Source: Pseudomonadota bacterium
GTDB taxonomy: Bacteria; Bdellovibrionota; UBA1018; CAIMNF01
Direction of reading: 5' to 3'
NCBI GenBank assembly: GCA_027486675.1
Contig: JAIXOQ010000030.1
Coordinates: 1 to 64,000, forward strand
Length of the DNA: 64,000 bases
In this document: piece by piece, positions 43,634 to 52,289 of the stretch
Layout of the letters: each line of letters begins with the position of its first letter
How positions within the stretch are numbered: position 1 is the first letter of the stretch
Notes under the pieces: generated by a model
Seen by the model: the letters and a program-made list of their open reading frames with translations, nothing else
Databases searched by the model: none
What the model was told of the DNA's origin: nothing
Translations under genes and position numbers: made by a program

Positions 43634-44630
43634 GATCCGTTGTACGGACTGCCTGCAGTGACTTCTTAAGCCCAGTGCCATGAGCCGGCAACAGATTTTC
43701 ATCAAAGAGCTGCAACTCCGGCTCAGAGCCGCGCAATCTCTCCTTCAGATCTGAAGGAGGATTCGATGAATAAATTTTTCGAAGAATTTTGTGTCGCGTC
43801 ACGATGAGCTTCACCTTCGCGATTAATACTCCAGGCTCTTCGACCTGCTCTCGGGTCGGAAGATCCCATAATCCCGCACGCCACTCACCCACCCTTGCCT
43901 GAGTGAGCAGGATCTTTGGACCCACGCGAATCAAGAGTCGATCCTCTTCCACTTCGATCCACCGCTTAGAAACGGGCTTCGGATAGAGGCCAGGAGTTGA
44001 GCTACCCTTGCAACTCTTGCTCACCGGACAGTGTCCGCAATCAGGAGATTTAGGAGTGCATAAGGTTGCCCCGAGCTCCATGACCGATTGATTGTAGATG
44101 CGCGGCGAGATCCCCATTTTTTTTGCTTCTAGTACTTGTTCCCTCGCCCAATTCCAGACTTCTTCACGCGATGAGGAAATTTGAGTTTGCGCCATTTGAC
44201 GCGCAAACACTCGGATGACGTTTCCATCTACAATAGGAGCAGGGATTCCATACACGATCGAGGCGATCGCGCCGGCCGTGTAAGGACCTATGCCTGGAAG
44301 TGCGAGCAGATCCGGAACGGTGGATGGAAAAGTACCACTGGAATGGATGAGTTCTGCTGCTCTCTTAATATTTCTAGCCCTCGAGTAGTACCCCAAGCCC
44401 GCCCATAGCTTCAGCACCTCATCTAAAGAAGCAGATGCAAGGGAGGCAACATCTGGAAACTCCTTCATAAACTGTTCGAAGTAAGGAATCACAGCTGCAA
44501 CTTGCGTCTGTTGGAGCATGATCTCTGAGATCCAAACTCTGTACGGCGTCACTTCGGTCCGCCAGGGCATGACGCGATGATCTTTTTCAAACCACCCTGT
44601 GAGGCGCTTTATGTCCATTTCCTGTAACAT
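43587..44630 (-). CDS. mutY: A/G-specific adenine glycosylase
   Basis: A 347-residue base-excision-repair glycosylase that removes adenine opposite 8-oxoguanine. Motifs are MPWRTEVTPYRVWISEIMLQ with the catalytic Glu, the helix-hairpin-helix LPGIGPYTAGAIASIVYG, and the catalytic Asp in IVDGNVIRVFAR. The [4Fe-4S] loop is C-x6-C-x2-C-x5-C in CTPKSPDCGHCPVSKSC. A C-terminal NUDIX-like domain follows (LLTQARVGEWRAGLWDLPTR). Convergent 47-bp overlap with mutS is notable because both act in mutation avoidance. It diverges from the amidase gene, with 8 bp between the start codons. Confidence 0.95.
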   Translation of the reverse strand: MLQEMDIKRLTGWFEKDHRVMPWRTEVTPYRVWISEIMLQQTQVAAVIPYFEQFMKEFPDVASLASASLDEVLKLWAGLGYYSRARNIKRAAELIHSSGTFPSTVPDLLALPGIGPYTAGAIASIVYGIPAPIVDGNVIRVFARQMAQTQISSSREEVWNWAREQVLEAKKMGISPRIYNQSVMELGATLCTPKSPDCGHCPVSKSCKGSSTPGLYPKPVSKRWIEVEEDRLLIRVGPKILLTQARVGEWRAGLWDLPTREQVEEPGVLIAKVKLIVTRHKILRKIYSSNPPSDLKERLRGSEPELQLFDENLLPAHGTGLKKSLQAVRTTDLRVGQKAKAGTDVHV

Positions 44631-44638
44631 AACTTAAA

Positions 44639-45430
44639 ATGAGGCTCTGCCCCCTCTTATTCTTCATCTGCATCACTGCTGCCTTCAGATCCGAAGCTCG
44701 GGATTTCCTGGTCGTAATTGACCCAGGCCATGGTGGCAACGACCGTGGCGCAAGTCTTCAAGTGGGCAAGGTTTCGGTGAATGAAAAAGAACTCACCTTG
44801 TTGCTCGCAAAAGAGCTAGCACTTGAGTTAGGAAAGCTCAAAATCGGATCGGCCCTGACCCGCGAAGGGGACGAGTTCCTTGCCTTAGAAGACCGAACCG
44901 CGTTTGCAAACCGCAAGCAAGGAAGCGTTTTCATCTCGCTTCATATGAATTCTCTCATGCCCAAGGGCGGCATGCGCGTCCCTGAAGGATTTGAATCCTA
45001 TATTTTAAATACGACCACCGACGAATCATCCAAGCGCCTGGCCGATCTTGAGAATCAGGTTCTTAGGGATAGTAAGGTGACTCGAGCGGCCCAGACCTCA
45101 GACATCGCGCTTATCGTTAAAGACTTCATCTTAGACGCGAATCTGAAGCCTTCCAAGGAGCTGGCGTGCGCAATCCAACTAAAAAGTGCTGAGTCCGGAC
45201 GTAACCGTGGCGTCAGACAGGCACTCTTTTACGTGCTGCTCGGCGCCGATATGCCAAGCGTACTCCTTGAGGCAGGTTTCATCGCCCACCCAAAAGATCG
45301 AGAGCGCATCCTCAATCCCAAACTCAGAGCGAAATTCGCTCGCCAGCTTGCACTTGCCGTGCAGGATTTTAGAATGCGAAAAAAGGATGCATCTATTGGT
45401 GCACGGCTAACTGCATGTAAACCCACCTAA
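44639..45430 (+). CDS. N-acetylmuramoyl-L-alanine amidase
   Basis: A 263-residue exported Amidase_3 family zinc amidase that cleaves stem peptides from peptidoglycan. The signal peptide is MRLCPLLFFICITAAFRSEA. Zinc ligands lie in VVIDPGHGGNDRGA, in NEKELTLLLAKEL and in SLHMNSLMPKGG. The catalytic Glu is in LLEAGFIAHPKDR. There is no AMIN or SPOR domain, so localisation comes from elsewhere. The TAA stop codon lies in the terminal repeat of the insertion sequence that follows immediately. Confidence 0.9.
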   Translation: MRLCPLLFFICITAAFRSEARDFLVVIDPGHGGNDRGASLQVGKVSVNEKELTLLLAKELALELGKLKIGSALTREGDEFLALEDRTAFANRKQGSVFISLHMNSLMPKGGMRVPEGFESYILNTTTDESSKRLADLENQVLRDSKVTRAAQTSDIALIVKDFILDANLKPSKELACAIQLKSAESGRNRGVRQALFYVLLGADMPSVLLEAGFIAHPKDRERILNPKLRAKFARQLALAVQDFRMRKKDASIGARLTACKPT

Positions 45431-46341
45431 CTGACCCCTGAGCCGTCTGAAAAGTTGGTCAGCCTAGTGTTGTGGTAGTGGGTGTAGATGGACAGATGGT
45501 CGATTAATCCAAAGACGTTTTTTGTCGTGCACCAGGTCCTACGGAAGAGCCGATTCATGTTGGCCCGTAACATCGCGCAGGTGTGATTGAGGGCGAATAT
45601 TGGATCAAACCTTAGCTTTTTAAGCTCGCCTTGACCGGTGATAGCACCCCGGCCCCCTTTGACCTGGATGTGAGTAGATTTTGGAAAATGCTTGCGCAGT
45701 ATTCTTGGGTAGTGAGGATTCTCGTCTGAGGTGAACTCGGCATCAGGAGCAACAAAGAGGCTGATGTCTTGAAAGAGTCTCTTTAGCCCATGCATGCGTT
45801 CATCCGGACGGTAGCCATATTTTTCAAGTGCGATCTTAGAAAGTAACCCCTTCGCAGGCATCTTTGAGACCTGAAAACTTAATATTTTGCGGGTTTTTGG
45901 CTCCACAGCAAGCGCCACACTGAGCGGTTTACACTTAGTGTGTTCGCTGGTCTCAAGGTCATCAAACTGGACTTTCGTCAGCTGCTGCTCCATGAATGGT
46001 TCTAGAGTCTTCTGATGTGCTACTCGAGCTTGCTCAGCGAGGAACCGGAAGCAGCGCACAGCGGTCTTTTTGTCGATCCCAAGGATCTTGGCCGCTCGGC
46101 GCTGGGAGACCCCGGAAGCAAACATTTTATAGAGCACGGGGTTGATCCTCCGTTTCTTTTGCCCGTACCTGGGATCAAAGGTCGCTTTTGAAAAATAGCC
46201 ACGACAAAGCCTGCAGAAGTAGCGCTGGATGTAGCGGCTGTCAGAGGATCTAAAGCAGGAGCCGTTTCGGACCACGGTCTTGATTTTCGGACCTAAGGTG
46301 GAGGGCGAGATGCAGCACGGATTCGGGCAGTTGACTTTCAT
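45427..46341 (-). CDS. IS transposase with N-terminal zinc ribbon
   Basis: A 304-residue transposase. The zinc ribbon comprises NCPNPCCISPSTLG and CRLCRGYFSKATFDPRYGQK. The helix-turn-helix is SGVSQRRAAKILGIDKKTAV. The catalytic region has KVQFDDLETSEHTKCKPLSV and DAEFTSDENPHYPRILRK (two acidic positions). The conserved C-terminal block is FDPIFALNHTCAMLRANMNR followed by TWCTTKNVFGLIDHLS. The relevant third acidic residue could be the Glu in GQGELKK. It is intact, and the element's perfect ends suggest recent mobility. Confidence 0.75.
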   Translation of the reverse strand: MKVNCPNPCCISPSTLGPKIKTVVRNGSCFRSSDSRYIQRYFCRLCRGYFSKATFDPRYGQKKRRINPVLYKMFASGVSQRRAAKILGIDKKTAVRCFRFLAEQARVAHQKTLEPFMEQQLTKVQFDDLETSEHTKCKPLSVALAVEPKTRKILSFQVSKMPAKGLLSKIALEKYGYRPDERMHGLKRLFQDISLFVAPDAEFTSDENPHYPRILRKHFPKSTHIQVKGGRGAITGQGELKKLRFDPIFALNHTCAMLRANMNRLFRRTWCTTKNVFGLIDHLSIYTHYHNTRLTNFSDGSGVS

Positions 46342-46440
46342 GCCAAAGGTAATTCAAGGAATGAGCCAGATTGAACGATGATTTGCGTGAGTCGTTATCT
46401 GTGGTCATGCGAAATATCAGACGGCTCAGGGGTCAGTTAG
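45427..46440 (-). mobile_element. IS1/IS1595-like insertion sequence, 1.0 kb
   Basis: A compact element with perfect 24-bp terminal inverted repeats at 45427-45450 and 46417-46440 (outer part CTAACTGACCCCTGAGCC). It encodes one transposase whose stop codon lies inside the left repeat. No target-site duplication is visible beyond the repeats. It inserted between the amidase gene, supplying its TAA stop, and the thioesterase gene. A diverged relative occupies 5594-6697. Confidence 0.75.
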
Positions 46441-46455
46441 TAAGCCGCCATAAGG

Positions 46456-46968
46456 CTAAAGATGATCGTACAAAGAAAGCGCTAAACGCACTTTTTCAGG
46501 AAGCTCAGGCGGATCGATATTCACGTGCACCAACTTCAGCACGGTCTCAGGCTGAACATTCCCTCGAGGACCACGAAACATCGCCTTCACAAGGGCAACC
46601 GCGAGAGTCCGATTCCCCCGCTCAAATCGCTGTTCAATATAGAACCACTTATCATCCCAGCCAATCGCCTGAGTCCGGAGGCGAAAACGCTGAAAAGGCT
46701 TAATGCTGTAGCGATAGCGAATATTCACGCCACCTACAAGCGGTGCCCAGCGATGTTTCAGCGCAACGCTCGATAACCCAGTGCGCAGCATCAGATCCAC
46801 CCGACCAAGGTCCATCAAGCTTAAAAATCTGCCATTGTTGACATGCACATTCAAATCAAGGTCACTCGGAAGGGCACGCAGGTGTAAAACAGATTCCGCC
46901 AGTGGGTGCAGCTTCTTTCGGAAAAAGCTATGAACAATAGTCAGCAAAAGTCTGAAGTAGAGATTCAC
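46456..46968 (-). CDS. THEM6-like hotdog-fold thioesterase
   Basis: A 170-residue protein with the 4HBT-like hotdog motif SDLDLNVHVNNGRFLSLMDL, containing the conserved Asp/Asn pair, then GVNIRYRYSIKPFQRFRL and KAMFRGPRGNVQPETVL. Such proteins hydrolyse acyl-CoA thioesters or act as lipid-associated proteins. The short hydrophobic N-terminus (YFRLLLTIVHSFF) suggests membrane association. Its start overlaps the holA stop by 4 bp, so it is translated from the holA mRNA. The IS ends 15 bp beyond its stop. Confidence 0.75.
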   Translation of the reverse strand: MNLYFRLLLTIVHSFFRKKLHPLAESVLHLRALPSDLDLNVHVNNGRFLSLMDLGRVDLMLRTGLSSVALKHRWAPLVGGVNIRYRYSIKPFQRFRLRTQAIGWDDKWFYIEQRFERGNRTLAVALVKAMFRGPRGNVQPETVLKLVHVNIDPPELPEKVRLALSLYDHL

Positions 46969-47963
46969 CCCTTCTCCTCCGCTTCGATCAACAATGCAAT
47001 TTCATCTAAAGCACCGATGATTAATCTTCTGGAGGACTTAAAGGCTAAGTCAACTCGAAATAAAATAGCCCCTAGAGCATCCAGGTCAGCCACATTCCAA
47101 TGCTTCATCCAACCGGAGAATTTTCGAGCAATGAAAGGTGAACGCTGACTCGAACCGTCTAACAGATACTTTCTAAATTCGCGTTGATTCCAAGCCAGCA
47201 GTCCCAAAAGTGGTAAGAGAAGATCGGGCTCCTCAGCAATTTGCGGACAGAGCTCGCGGAACTTTTTAGCTTGCTTAAGAAAAATGCTTTCAATAAAAGC
47301 ATCCTGAATCTGAAACCGTCCAACACCGGCAATGAGTCCAACTCGCGACTTTGCATCTCCGGACCAATCCTTCAGTTTATCTAACTCTCGGTCCACCACA
47401 TCTAAAGTCCAGGGATCGAGTGCGATCAACATGCCGAGTTCTTCATCTAAAAGTCGAACTCCGCGCTCACGCGCAAGAGTCTCGATTGCTAGCTCACGAT
47501 CTCGCTCAGCAATTTCAGTACACTCAATCACTGCGAGTGATGAAAGAATTTTCTTGGACGTTTTTTTTCTTCCATCAAAGGACTTCGACCAAAAGATGAC
47601 AACCGAGTCCACCTCATCCTTAGGTAACTTCACTGCATTTGGCCAAGGCGTATCCTCAAGAACGCCTTTTAACTGATCCGCACCCGTTACGAGCACAGCC
47701 CGTCTTCCGCCAAACAGCGACATGCCTTGCGCCATTTCTAATGCCTCAATCGCAGTGGATTCCTGGGCTTCCACGCGCTCTAGATTTGGATCTGTCTTAA
47801 AACCCTCTCCTAGATGGGCCCTAAGAATGAGATCAACGCAATCGCGTGCAATTTTACGTTCAGGACCATAGATCCAGTACCCGGAACGCAGGGCGCCTGC
47901 CTTTATTTCTTGAAGAATGAGCTTTGAGTCAATTTTCGGCACGATTTCCTTAAAGTTTCGCAT
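46965..47963 (-). CDS. holA: DNA polymerase III delta subunit
   Basis: A protein of about 332 residues, the clamp-loader delta subunit that opens the beta clamp. The N-terminal ATPase-like fold (YWIYGPERKIARDCVDLIL) lacks a Walker motif, as expected. EALEMAQGMSLFGGRRAVLV contains the Leu/Phe clamp-binding element, and the collar domain includes FQIQDAFIESIFLKQAKKF. The start at 47963 (MRNFKEIV) fits the family; the longer frame would extend across the divergent nrdR start. The two genes are divergent, with only about 25 bp between starts. Confidence 0.85.
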   Translation of the reverse strand: MRNFKEIVPKIDSKLILQEIKAGALRSGYWIYGPERKIARDCVDLILRAHLGEGFKTDPNLERVEAQESTAIEALEMAQGMSLFGGRRAVLVTGADQLKGVLEDTPWPNAVKLPKDEVDSVVIFWSKSFDGRKKTSKKILSSLAVIECTEIAERDRELAIETLARERGVRLLDEELGMLIALDPWTLDVVDRELDKLKDWSGDAKSRVGLIAGVGRFQIQDAFIESIFLKQAKKFRELCPQIAEEPDLLLPLLGLLAWNQREFRKYLLDGSSQRSPFIARKFSGWMKHWNVADLDALGAILFRVDLAFKSSRRLIIGALDEIALLIEAEEKG

Positions 47964-47988
47964 GCCTTCGGCTAACCTGACCACTCCA

Positions 47989-48513
47989 GTGAAGTGCCCA
48001 TTTTGCTCAACACCCGAAACCAAAGTCATCGACTCCCGTCTGAATCAGACCGGGGACTTGACCCGCCGTCGCCGGGAGTGTCTCACCTGCCAGGGACGAT
48101 TCACCACTTACGAGCGGATCGAAGAGATCATGCCGCTTGTGATTAAGAAAGACGGCCGCCGTGAGCCCTTCAACCGGGAAAAAATTCTAGGCGGTGTAGA
48201 GAAGGCGTGCCAAAAGCGCCCCATCACCGTCCAGCAAATCGAAGCATTGGTTCTTGGGATCGAACGCAGCATTCAGGCTTATGCGCTCAAAGAGGTCCCT
48301 TCAAAAAATATTGGCAAGATGATTATGGTTGCCCTCCACAACTTAGACAAAGTCGCATACGTGCGTTTTGCCTCGGTTTATCGGGAGTTCAAAGACGTCG
48401 AAGAATTCGTCGCAGACCTCCAGGATCAAACTCCTGCTCTCTTAGAACTCAGCAATAAAGAAAATCTTACATTTCCATTCGCATCCGAAGACTCAGGAGG
48501 AGGCTCAAAGTGA
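47989..48513 (+). CDS. nrdR: Transcriptional repressor NrdR
   Basis: A 174-residue regulator that represses ribonucleotide reductase genes in response to dATP/ATP. It begins VKCPFCSTPETKVIDSRL, the zinc ribbon with four cysteines (CPFC and CLTC). An ATP-cone domain follows (LVIKKDGRREPFNREKILG and FASVYREFKDVEEF). GTG at 47989 is the start predicted from family alignment; upstream codons overlap the divergent holA. The stop overlaps the nusB GTG by 4 bp. NrdR boxes in this window were not identified. Confidence 0.92.
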   Translation: MKCPFCSTPETKVIDSRLNQTGDLTRRRRECLTCQGRFTTYERIEEIMPLVIKKDGRREPFNREKILGGVEKACQKRPITVQQIEALVLGIERSIQAYALKEVPSKNIGKMIMVALHNLDKVAYVRFASVYREFKDVEEFVADLQDQTPALLELSNKENLTFPFASEDSGGGSK

Positions 48514-48968
48514 CGCCCCGAAGAATCGCCCGCCAGACCGCGTTTCAATTTATTTACCGTTTTGATTCTTGGGATGCCGGCGCCCCCGCCCCCGACGAGC
48601 TGCGGCATGAGTTGATGCTTCATTTTCAGCACTTTAATACCCCCGAAGATGTCCGTGACTTCACATTACGTTTAGTCCAAGGCACGCTGCAAAACTTGCC
48701 TGCTGTTGATGACTTGGCGAAACGTGCGCTTGAGAACTGGCGCCTGGAACGCCTCGGTGCCGTAGAGAAGGCCCTATTGCGTATGGGCATTGCGGAACTG
48801 GTCTATTTTAAGGATGTCCCGTCCAGCGTGACTCTCGATGAGATCATTGAGCTTGCTAAACACTTTGGAACGGAAGATGCCGGCAGTTTTTTGAACGGAG
48901 TTTTAGAACCCGTCAGCAAGTGGCCGGAGACCACCACTGGTAAAGTGGCGTCTGATCCGAAAGAATAG
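48510..48968 (+). CDS. nusB: Transcription antitermination factor NusB
   Basis: A 152-residue all-helical RNA-binding protein that joins NusE/S10 in rRNA antitermination. Motifs are RIARQTAFQFIYRFD at the N-terminus, LERLGAVEKALLRMGIAELV, and PSSVTLDEIIELAKHFGTED with the C-terminal FLNGVLEPVSKW. The start is GTG, overlapping the nrdR stop (GTGA). It is followed within 11 bp by an unrecognised gene and then the prkA cluster, so these genes form a long operon. Confidence 0.93.
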   Translation: MTPRRIARQTAFQFIYRFDSWDAGAPAPDELRHELMLHFQHFNTPEDVRDFTLRLVQGTLQNLPAVDDLAKRALENWRLERLGAVEKALLRMGIAELVYFKDVPSSVTLDEIIELAKHFGTEDAGSFLNGVLEPVSKWPETTTGKVASDPKE

Positions 48969-48978
48969 TGGTTAGGGG

Positions 48979-49419
48979 ATGGGACTTGTTCATTCGAAAC
49001 TAACTCCCGAAACTGCGATTCAAGGTGACGCCTTAGTCGCATTTGCGGTGGCGATGTTTCAAAATGAGCGCCCACTCCAAGGACCCATCGGGGAACTCGA
49101 TTGGTGGTTGTCTCAAACATTCTCCCGCGCAGTTCGCTCAGGCGTCTTGCAGGGAAAGTCTGGTGAGAGAAGTTACGTGCCTGTTCGTCACGGCGACAAG
49201 GCACTCCACTTTCTAGTTCTTGGCCAAGGTTTTCGATCCGAGACAGGACGTCACGTCGAAAACTCGAAGCAGTTTGTTGCGGAAGTTGTGCGATTTAGAA
49301 AACAATTTGGTTTTCAAAAAATCGGACTCTTTCAAGCAGACGGTGTGGAACCAAAAGCGATAGAAACGAGCGTTGATGCCACCATGGAGGGTGAATTCGA
49401 CATATGGTTACTGACTTAA
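48979..49419 (+). CDS. Protein resembling the M17 aminopeptidase N-terminal domain
   Basis: A 146-residue protein. The arrangement QGDALVAFAVAMFQNERPLQ, GPIGELDWWLSQTFSRAV and VLQGKSGERSYVPVRH resembles the macro-like N-terminal domain of leucyl aminopeptidases, here without the metallopeptidase domain. The rest is ALHFLVLGQGFRSETGRHVE and VVRFRKQFGFQKIGLFQADG, an alpha/beta pattern. The similarity is by eye and moderate. It lies between nusB and two orphan genes upstream of prkA, suggesting a common role in that system. Confidence 0.55.
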   Translation: MGLVHSKLTPETAIQGDALVAFAVAMFQNERPLQGPIGELDWWLSQTFSRAVRSGVLQGKSGERSYVPVRHGDKALHFLVLGQGFRSETGRHVENSKQFVAEVVRFRKQFGFQKIGLFQADGVEPKAIETSVDATMEGEFDIWLLT

Positions 49420-49718
49420 AAAAATTGGCCCGAGAACTTTTCACTTGGACGGCCTTAGAACGCAACAGAGTCCCTTTACGTAAGGCTGACCCCTTATCGA
49501 TTGAGATCTTTCAATCGCTTGAGCCTGAGCTGGCGCACGCACTCTCTGCCCCCAAGCTGACTGCCACACATACCCCGGAAGGCAACCTCCGTCACCGCCC
49601 CAAACTGACGCGACGGAGTTATCAAGATGAAGAGCTCGTGAATCGACTGATCTCTATGCGTACCAAACGTCCCTTGTCAGGACGAGTGCTGCGCCCCAAA
49701 GGATCTGCCGACCTATGA
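49404..49718 (+). CDS. Small basic protein, unknown function
   Basis: A 104-residue protein of unrecognised family. The N-terminal half is helical (DLKKLARELFTWTALERNRV), and the C-terminal half is basic and possibly disordered (LTRRSYQDEELVNRLISMRT, ending SGRVLRPKGSADL). The gene overlaps its predecessor by 16 bp and its successor by 4 bp (ATGA), which supports real translation. Its position directly before prkA suggests a partner or substrate of the kinase. Confidence 0.6.
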   Translation: MVTDLKKLARELFTWTALERNRVPLRKADPLSIEIFQSLEPELAHALSAPKLTATHTPEGNLRHRPKLTRRSYQDEELVNRLISMRTKRPLSGRVLRPKGSADL

Positions 49719-50131
49719 TCTGGGGAGAGTTCCTGCTCTCGCTGGATGATCTTCACAAGCGACTCTTCCATAAGTTTCGTGACTTTCCCAAGGATTTACC
49801 TGCCCTTCCTCCTCGAATTTTTAAGTATCCGTCTATCTTGACGACAGAAGAGAGTTACTCATACCAGCCTGACATGTCCGATCCCCAAATTTTTCTCCAT
49901 CCTGTGACTCGATTCTTGCTTGAAGGGCCTATCAGCCCAAATCAAGCCATTCACTCGAACAAACGTTTTTTAGACGACGTCTTTCATCTGGAGCAGGAAG
50001 CTTTGCACCAGATTTGCGCTACAATGAGGATGAGCCCCGATGAAATGGAGATCAGGTCTTCCTGGCTTCAAACCGAGTGGGAAAGACTGATCAAGGAGAC
50101 TGTGCCTCATGAGAGTGGAAGACTGGGTTGA
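49715..50131 (+). CDS. Protein of unknown function in prkA operon
   Basis: A 138-residue protein, mostly helical and rich in aromatic residues (GEFLLSLDDLHKRLFHKFRD, EESYSYQPDMSDPQIFLHPV). No transmembrane segment or cysteine pattern is obvious and no family is recognised. It overlaps the previous gene by 4 bp and prkA by 23 bp. The chain of overlaps indicates fixed stoichiometry with PrkA. Confidence 0.6.
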   Translation: MIWGEFLLSLDDLHKRLFHKFRDFPKDLPALPPRIFKYPSILTTEESYSYQPDMSDPQIFLHPVTRFLLEGPISPNQAIHSNKRFLDDVFHLEQEALHQICATMRMSPDEMEIRSSWLQTEWERLIKETVPHESGRLG

Positions 50132-52289
50132 CCCCTACAAAACGCAATTTCAAAAAGAACACAATGTTTTAAGCCTCGATCAGTTTCTCGAGTTGGTTCA
50201 GAAGAGTCCAAAAGCCCACGCACGAGGATCTGCCCGCTACACGGTCGACATGCTCGATCACTTTGGCAAAGAAGAGGTTCTCCTTCCCGAGGGACCGACC
50301 GTTCGTTACAAAATCTTTTCAGGTCACGTCGTCGGTCACGAAAACATTCAAAATGAGATCTACAGAACTTTGCAGTCCTATGCCCGCATGGGTCAAAATC
50401 ACCGCCTGATTCTACTGCACGGCCCAAATGGATCGGCTAAATCCACACTGACACAAAGCCTCATGCAAGGCCTTGAACGCTACAGCAGGGCGCCCGAAGG
50501 TGCGATCTTCACATTCAGCTGGGTTTTCCCTGCTGAACGCCTCGTGCGCTCAGGCCTAGGAATCGCGGGGAATGATCCGATCAAGGTTAGAAAAACCTCA
50601 AGCTACGCATTCCTCAGTGACGACGAACTCGCCTGTGTGATCCCTTGTGAAACCAGGGACACCCCACTCCTCCTTCTTCCAATCGCACTCCGTGAAAAGG
50701 TTCTAGGAGATGAGTTCCATAACCTCCCCGAACGTTATAAATTGGGCGGCCCTTCACCTAGAGATCAGCGCATCTTTGAAGCGCTTTTACAAAGCGCACA
50801 AGGCGATCTTGGAGAAGTCTTTCGCCACATCCGTGTGGAAAGACTCTATCTTTCTCGAGCGTACCGCGCAGGTTTGGTGTCGATCGAACCGCAGCTTCAT
50901 GTGGACGCAAATTACCAACAGCTCACGATGAATCGCTCCCTGTCCTCGCTTCCCTCCTCTCTGCAAGGTCTGAACCTTTTTTCCTTAAGCGGAGACTTAG
51001 TCGACGGGAATCGTGGGTTGATTGATTATGCTGACCTCTTAAAGCGCCCGCTCGATTCGTTTAAATACCTCCTCACGGTCTGTGAAACCGGGACAGTCAG
51101 CATCGGCAACGCTATTCTTCCTTTAGACTCGGTGCTGATCGGATCCTCTAATGAACTCCAGCTCGATAGTTTTAAAGAGTATCCAGACTTTGGAAGCTTT
51201 AAAGGTAGGCTCGAGCTCATTCGTGTTCCTTACCTCCTACGCGTGGACGAGGAACAATCCATCTACAAACCTCTGCTCGAGCAGATCGCGGGCCCTAAGC
51301 CCGTCACGCCCCACGCTGCCTGGGCCATTGCATTTTGGGCCGTCCTTTCACGTTTAAAGAAACCAAATCGAGAGACTTACCCTACAGAGATTAGATACCT
51401 GATCGACCGCATTAAACCCCTCGACAAACTCCGTATGCACAACACAGGCGACCTTCCAGAACACTGGTCCCCTGAAGAACGACTCCTTTTAAAGCCATAT
51501 TTACGTCAAATCCTGCTGGAGTACCGGAGCGTGCCTTACTATGAGGGTCGAAATGGTGCTTCCGCACGGGAGCTTAAGGGGATATTGATGGATGCCGCGC
51601 AAAGCCGCGATTATCCGACTCTATCGCCGATTTCAATCATTCAAGAGCTGAAGAGGTTCGTCTCTCGAACCTCTGAATATGAGTTTCTCAGGCAAGATCC
51701 GCTCGATGGTTACCATGACCCGGTTGGATTTATTGATCTCCTCACTGAAAGTTACACCGAGGTTCTAGATCATGAAGTGCGTGAAGCGCTTGGCTTGTAC
51801 GATGTGTTGCAGTGGTCAGAATTCATCAAAAAGTACATCCTTCAGGTTTCAAGTTTACTCAAACAAGAAAAGATCAAAAATCCCCACACTGGAAAAATGG
51901 AGGACCCAGACCTCTCTTTGACTAAAGAATTTGAAAGCATCGTTCAAGCCCCAACGGGCGAAGAGGCTCTGCTTGCCTACCGCAGGAATCTCATCTCTCA
52001 AATCGGAGCTTGGGTCTTAGATCATCCAAAGACACCTGTGGATTATTTTAAGATCTTCCCAGAACTGAAACAGCGTTTAGAGAAACACTACTTTGAGAGT
52101 CAGAAGTCGGTCCTCTTACGCATGAGTAACGCACTTCAAACTTATGGTACTGACAGCGAAGAGAAAAATAGCGAAGGCAACCAGCTCGCCGTAAAAACAA
52201 TCAAAAACATGCAAGAGAGTTACGGCTACAGTGAGGCCGGTGCGAAGGAAGTGATCACCTTCTTACTAAGACGCCGTTACGCAAAATGA
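50109..52289 (+). CDS. prkA: PrkA family serine protein kinase/AAA protein
   Basis: A 726-residue protein of the PrkA family. The N-terminal AAA domain carries HVVGHENIQNEIYRTLQSYA, Walker A LLHGPNGSAKSTLTQSLMQG, and later LVDGNRGLIDYADLLKRPLD, a characteristic PrkA block. The C-terminal PrkA domain (from about residue 430) ends GYSEAGAKEVITFLLRRRY. In enterobacteria and Bacillus, PrkA acts in stress and sporulation-linked signalling and usually sits with yeaH (DUF444) and spoVR, which are absent here. The upstream gene overlaps by 23 bp and the pseudouridine synthase follows with a 4-bp overlap. Confidence 0.9.
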   Translation: MRVEDWVDPYKTQFQKEHNVLSLDQFLELVQKSPKAHARGSARYTVDMLDHFGKEEVLLPEGPTVRYKIFSGHVVGHENIQNEIYRTLQSYARMGQNHRLILLHGPNGSAKSTLTQSLMQGLERYSRAPEGAIFTFSWVFPAERLVRSGLGIAGNDPIKVRKTSSYAFLSDDELACVIPCETRDTPLLLLPIALREKVLGDEFHNLPERYKLGGPSPRDQRIFEALLQSAQGDLGEVFRHIRVERLYLSRAYRAGLVSIEPQLHVDANYQQLTMNRSLSSLPSSLQGLNLFSLSGDLVDGNRGLIDYADLLKRPLDSFKYLLTVCETGTVSIGNAILPLDSVLIGSSNELQLDSFKEYPDFGSFKGRLELIRVPYLLRVDEEQSIYKPLLEQIAGPKPVTPHAAWAIAFWAVLSRLKKPNRETYPTEIRYLIDRIKPLDKLRMHNTGDLPEHWSPEERLLLKPYLRQILLEYRSVPYYEGRNGASARELKGILMDAAQSRDYPTLSPISIIQELKRFVSRTSEYEFLRQDPLDGYHDPVGFIDLLTESYTEVLDHEVREALGLYDVLQWSEFIKKYILQVSSLLKQEKIKNPHTGKMEDPDLSLTKEFESIVQAPTGEEALLAYRRNLISQIGAWVLDHPKTPVDYFKIFPELKQRLEKHYFESQKSVLLRMSNALQTYGTDSEEKNSEGNQLAVKTIKNMQESYGYSEAGAKEVITFLLRRRYAK

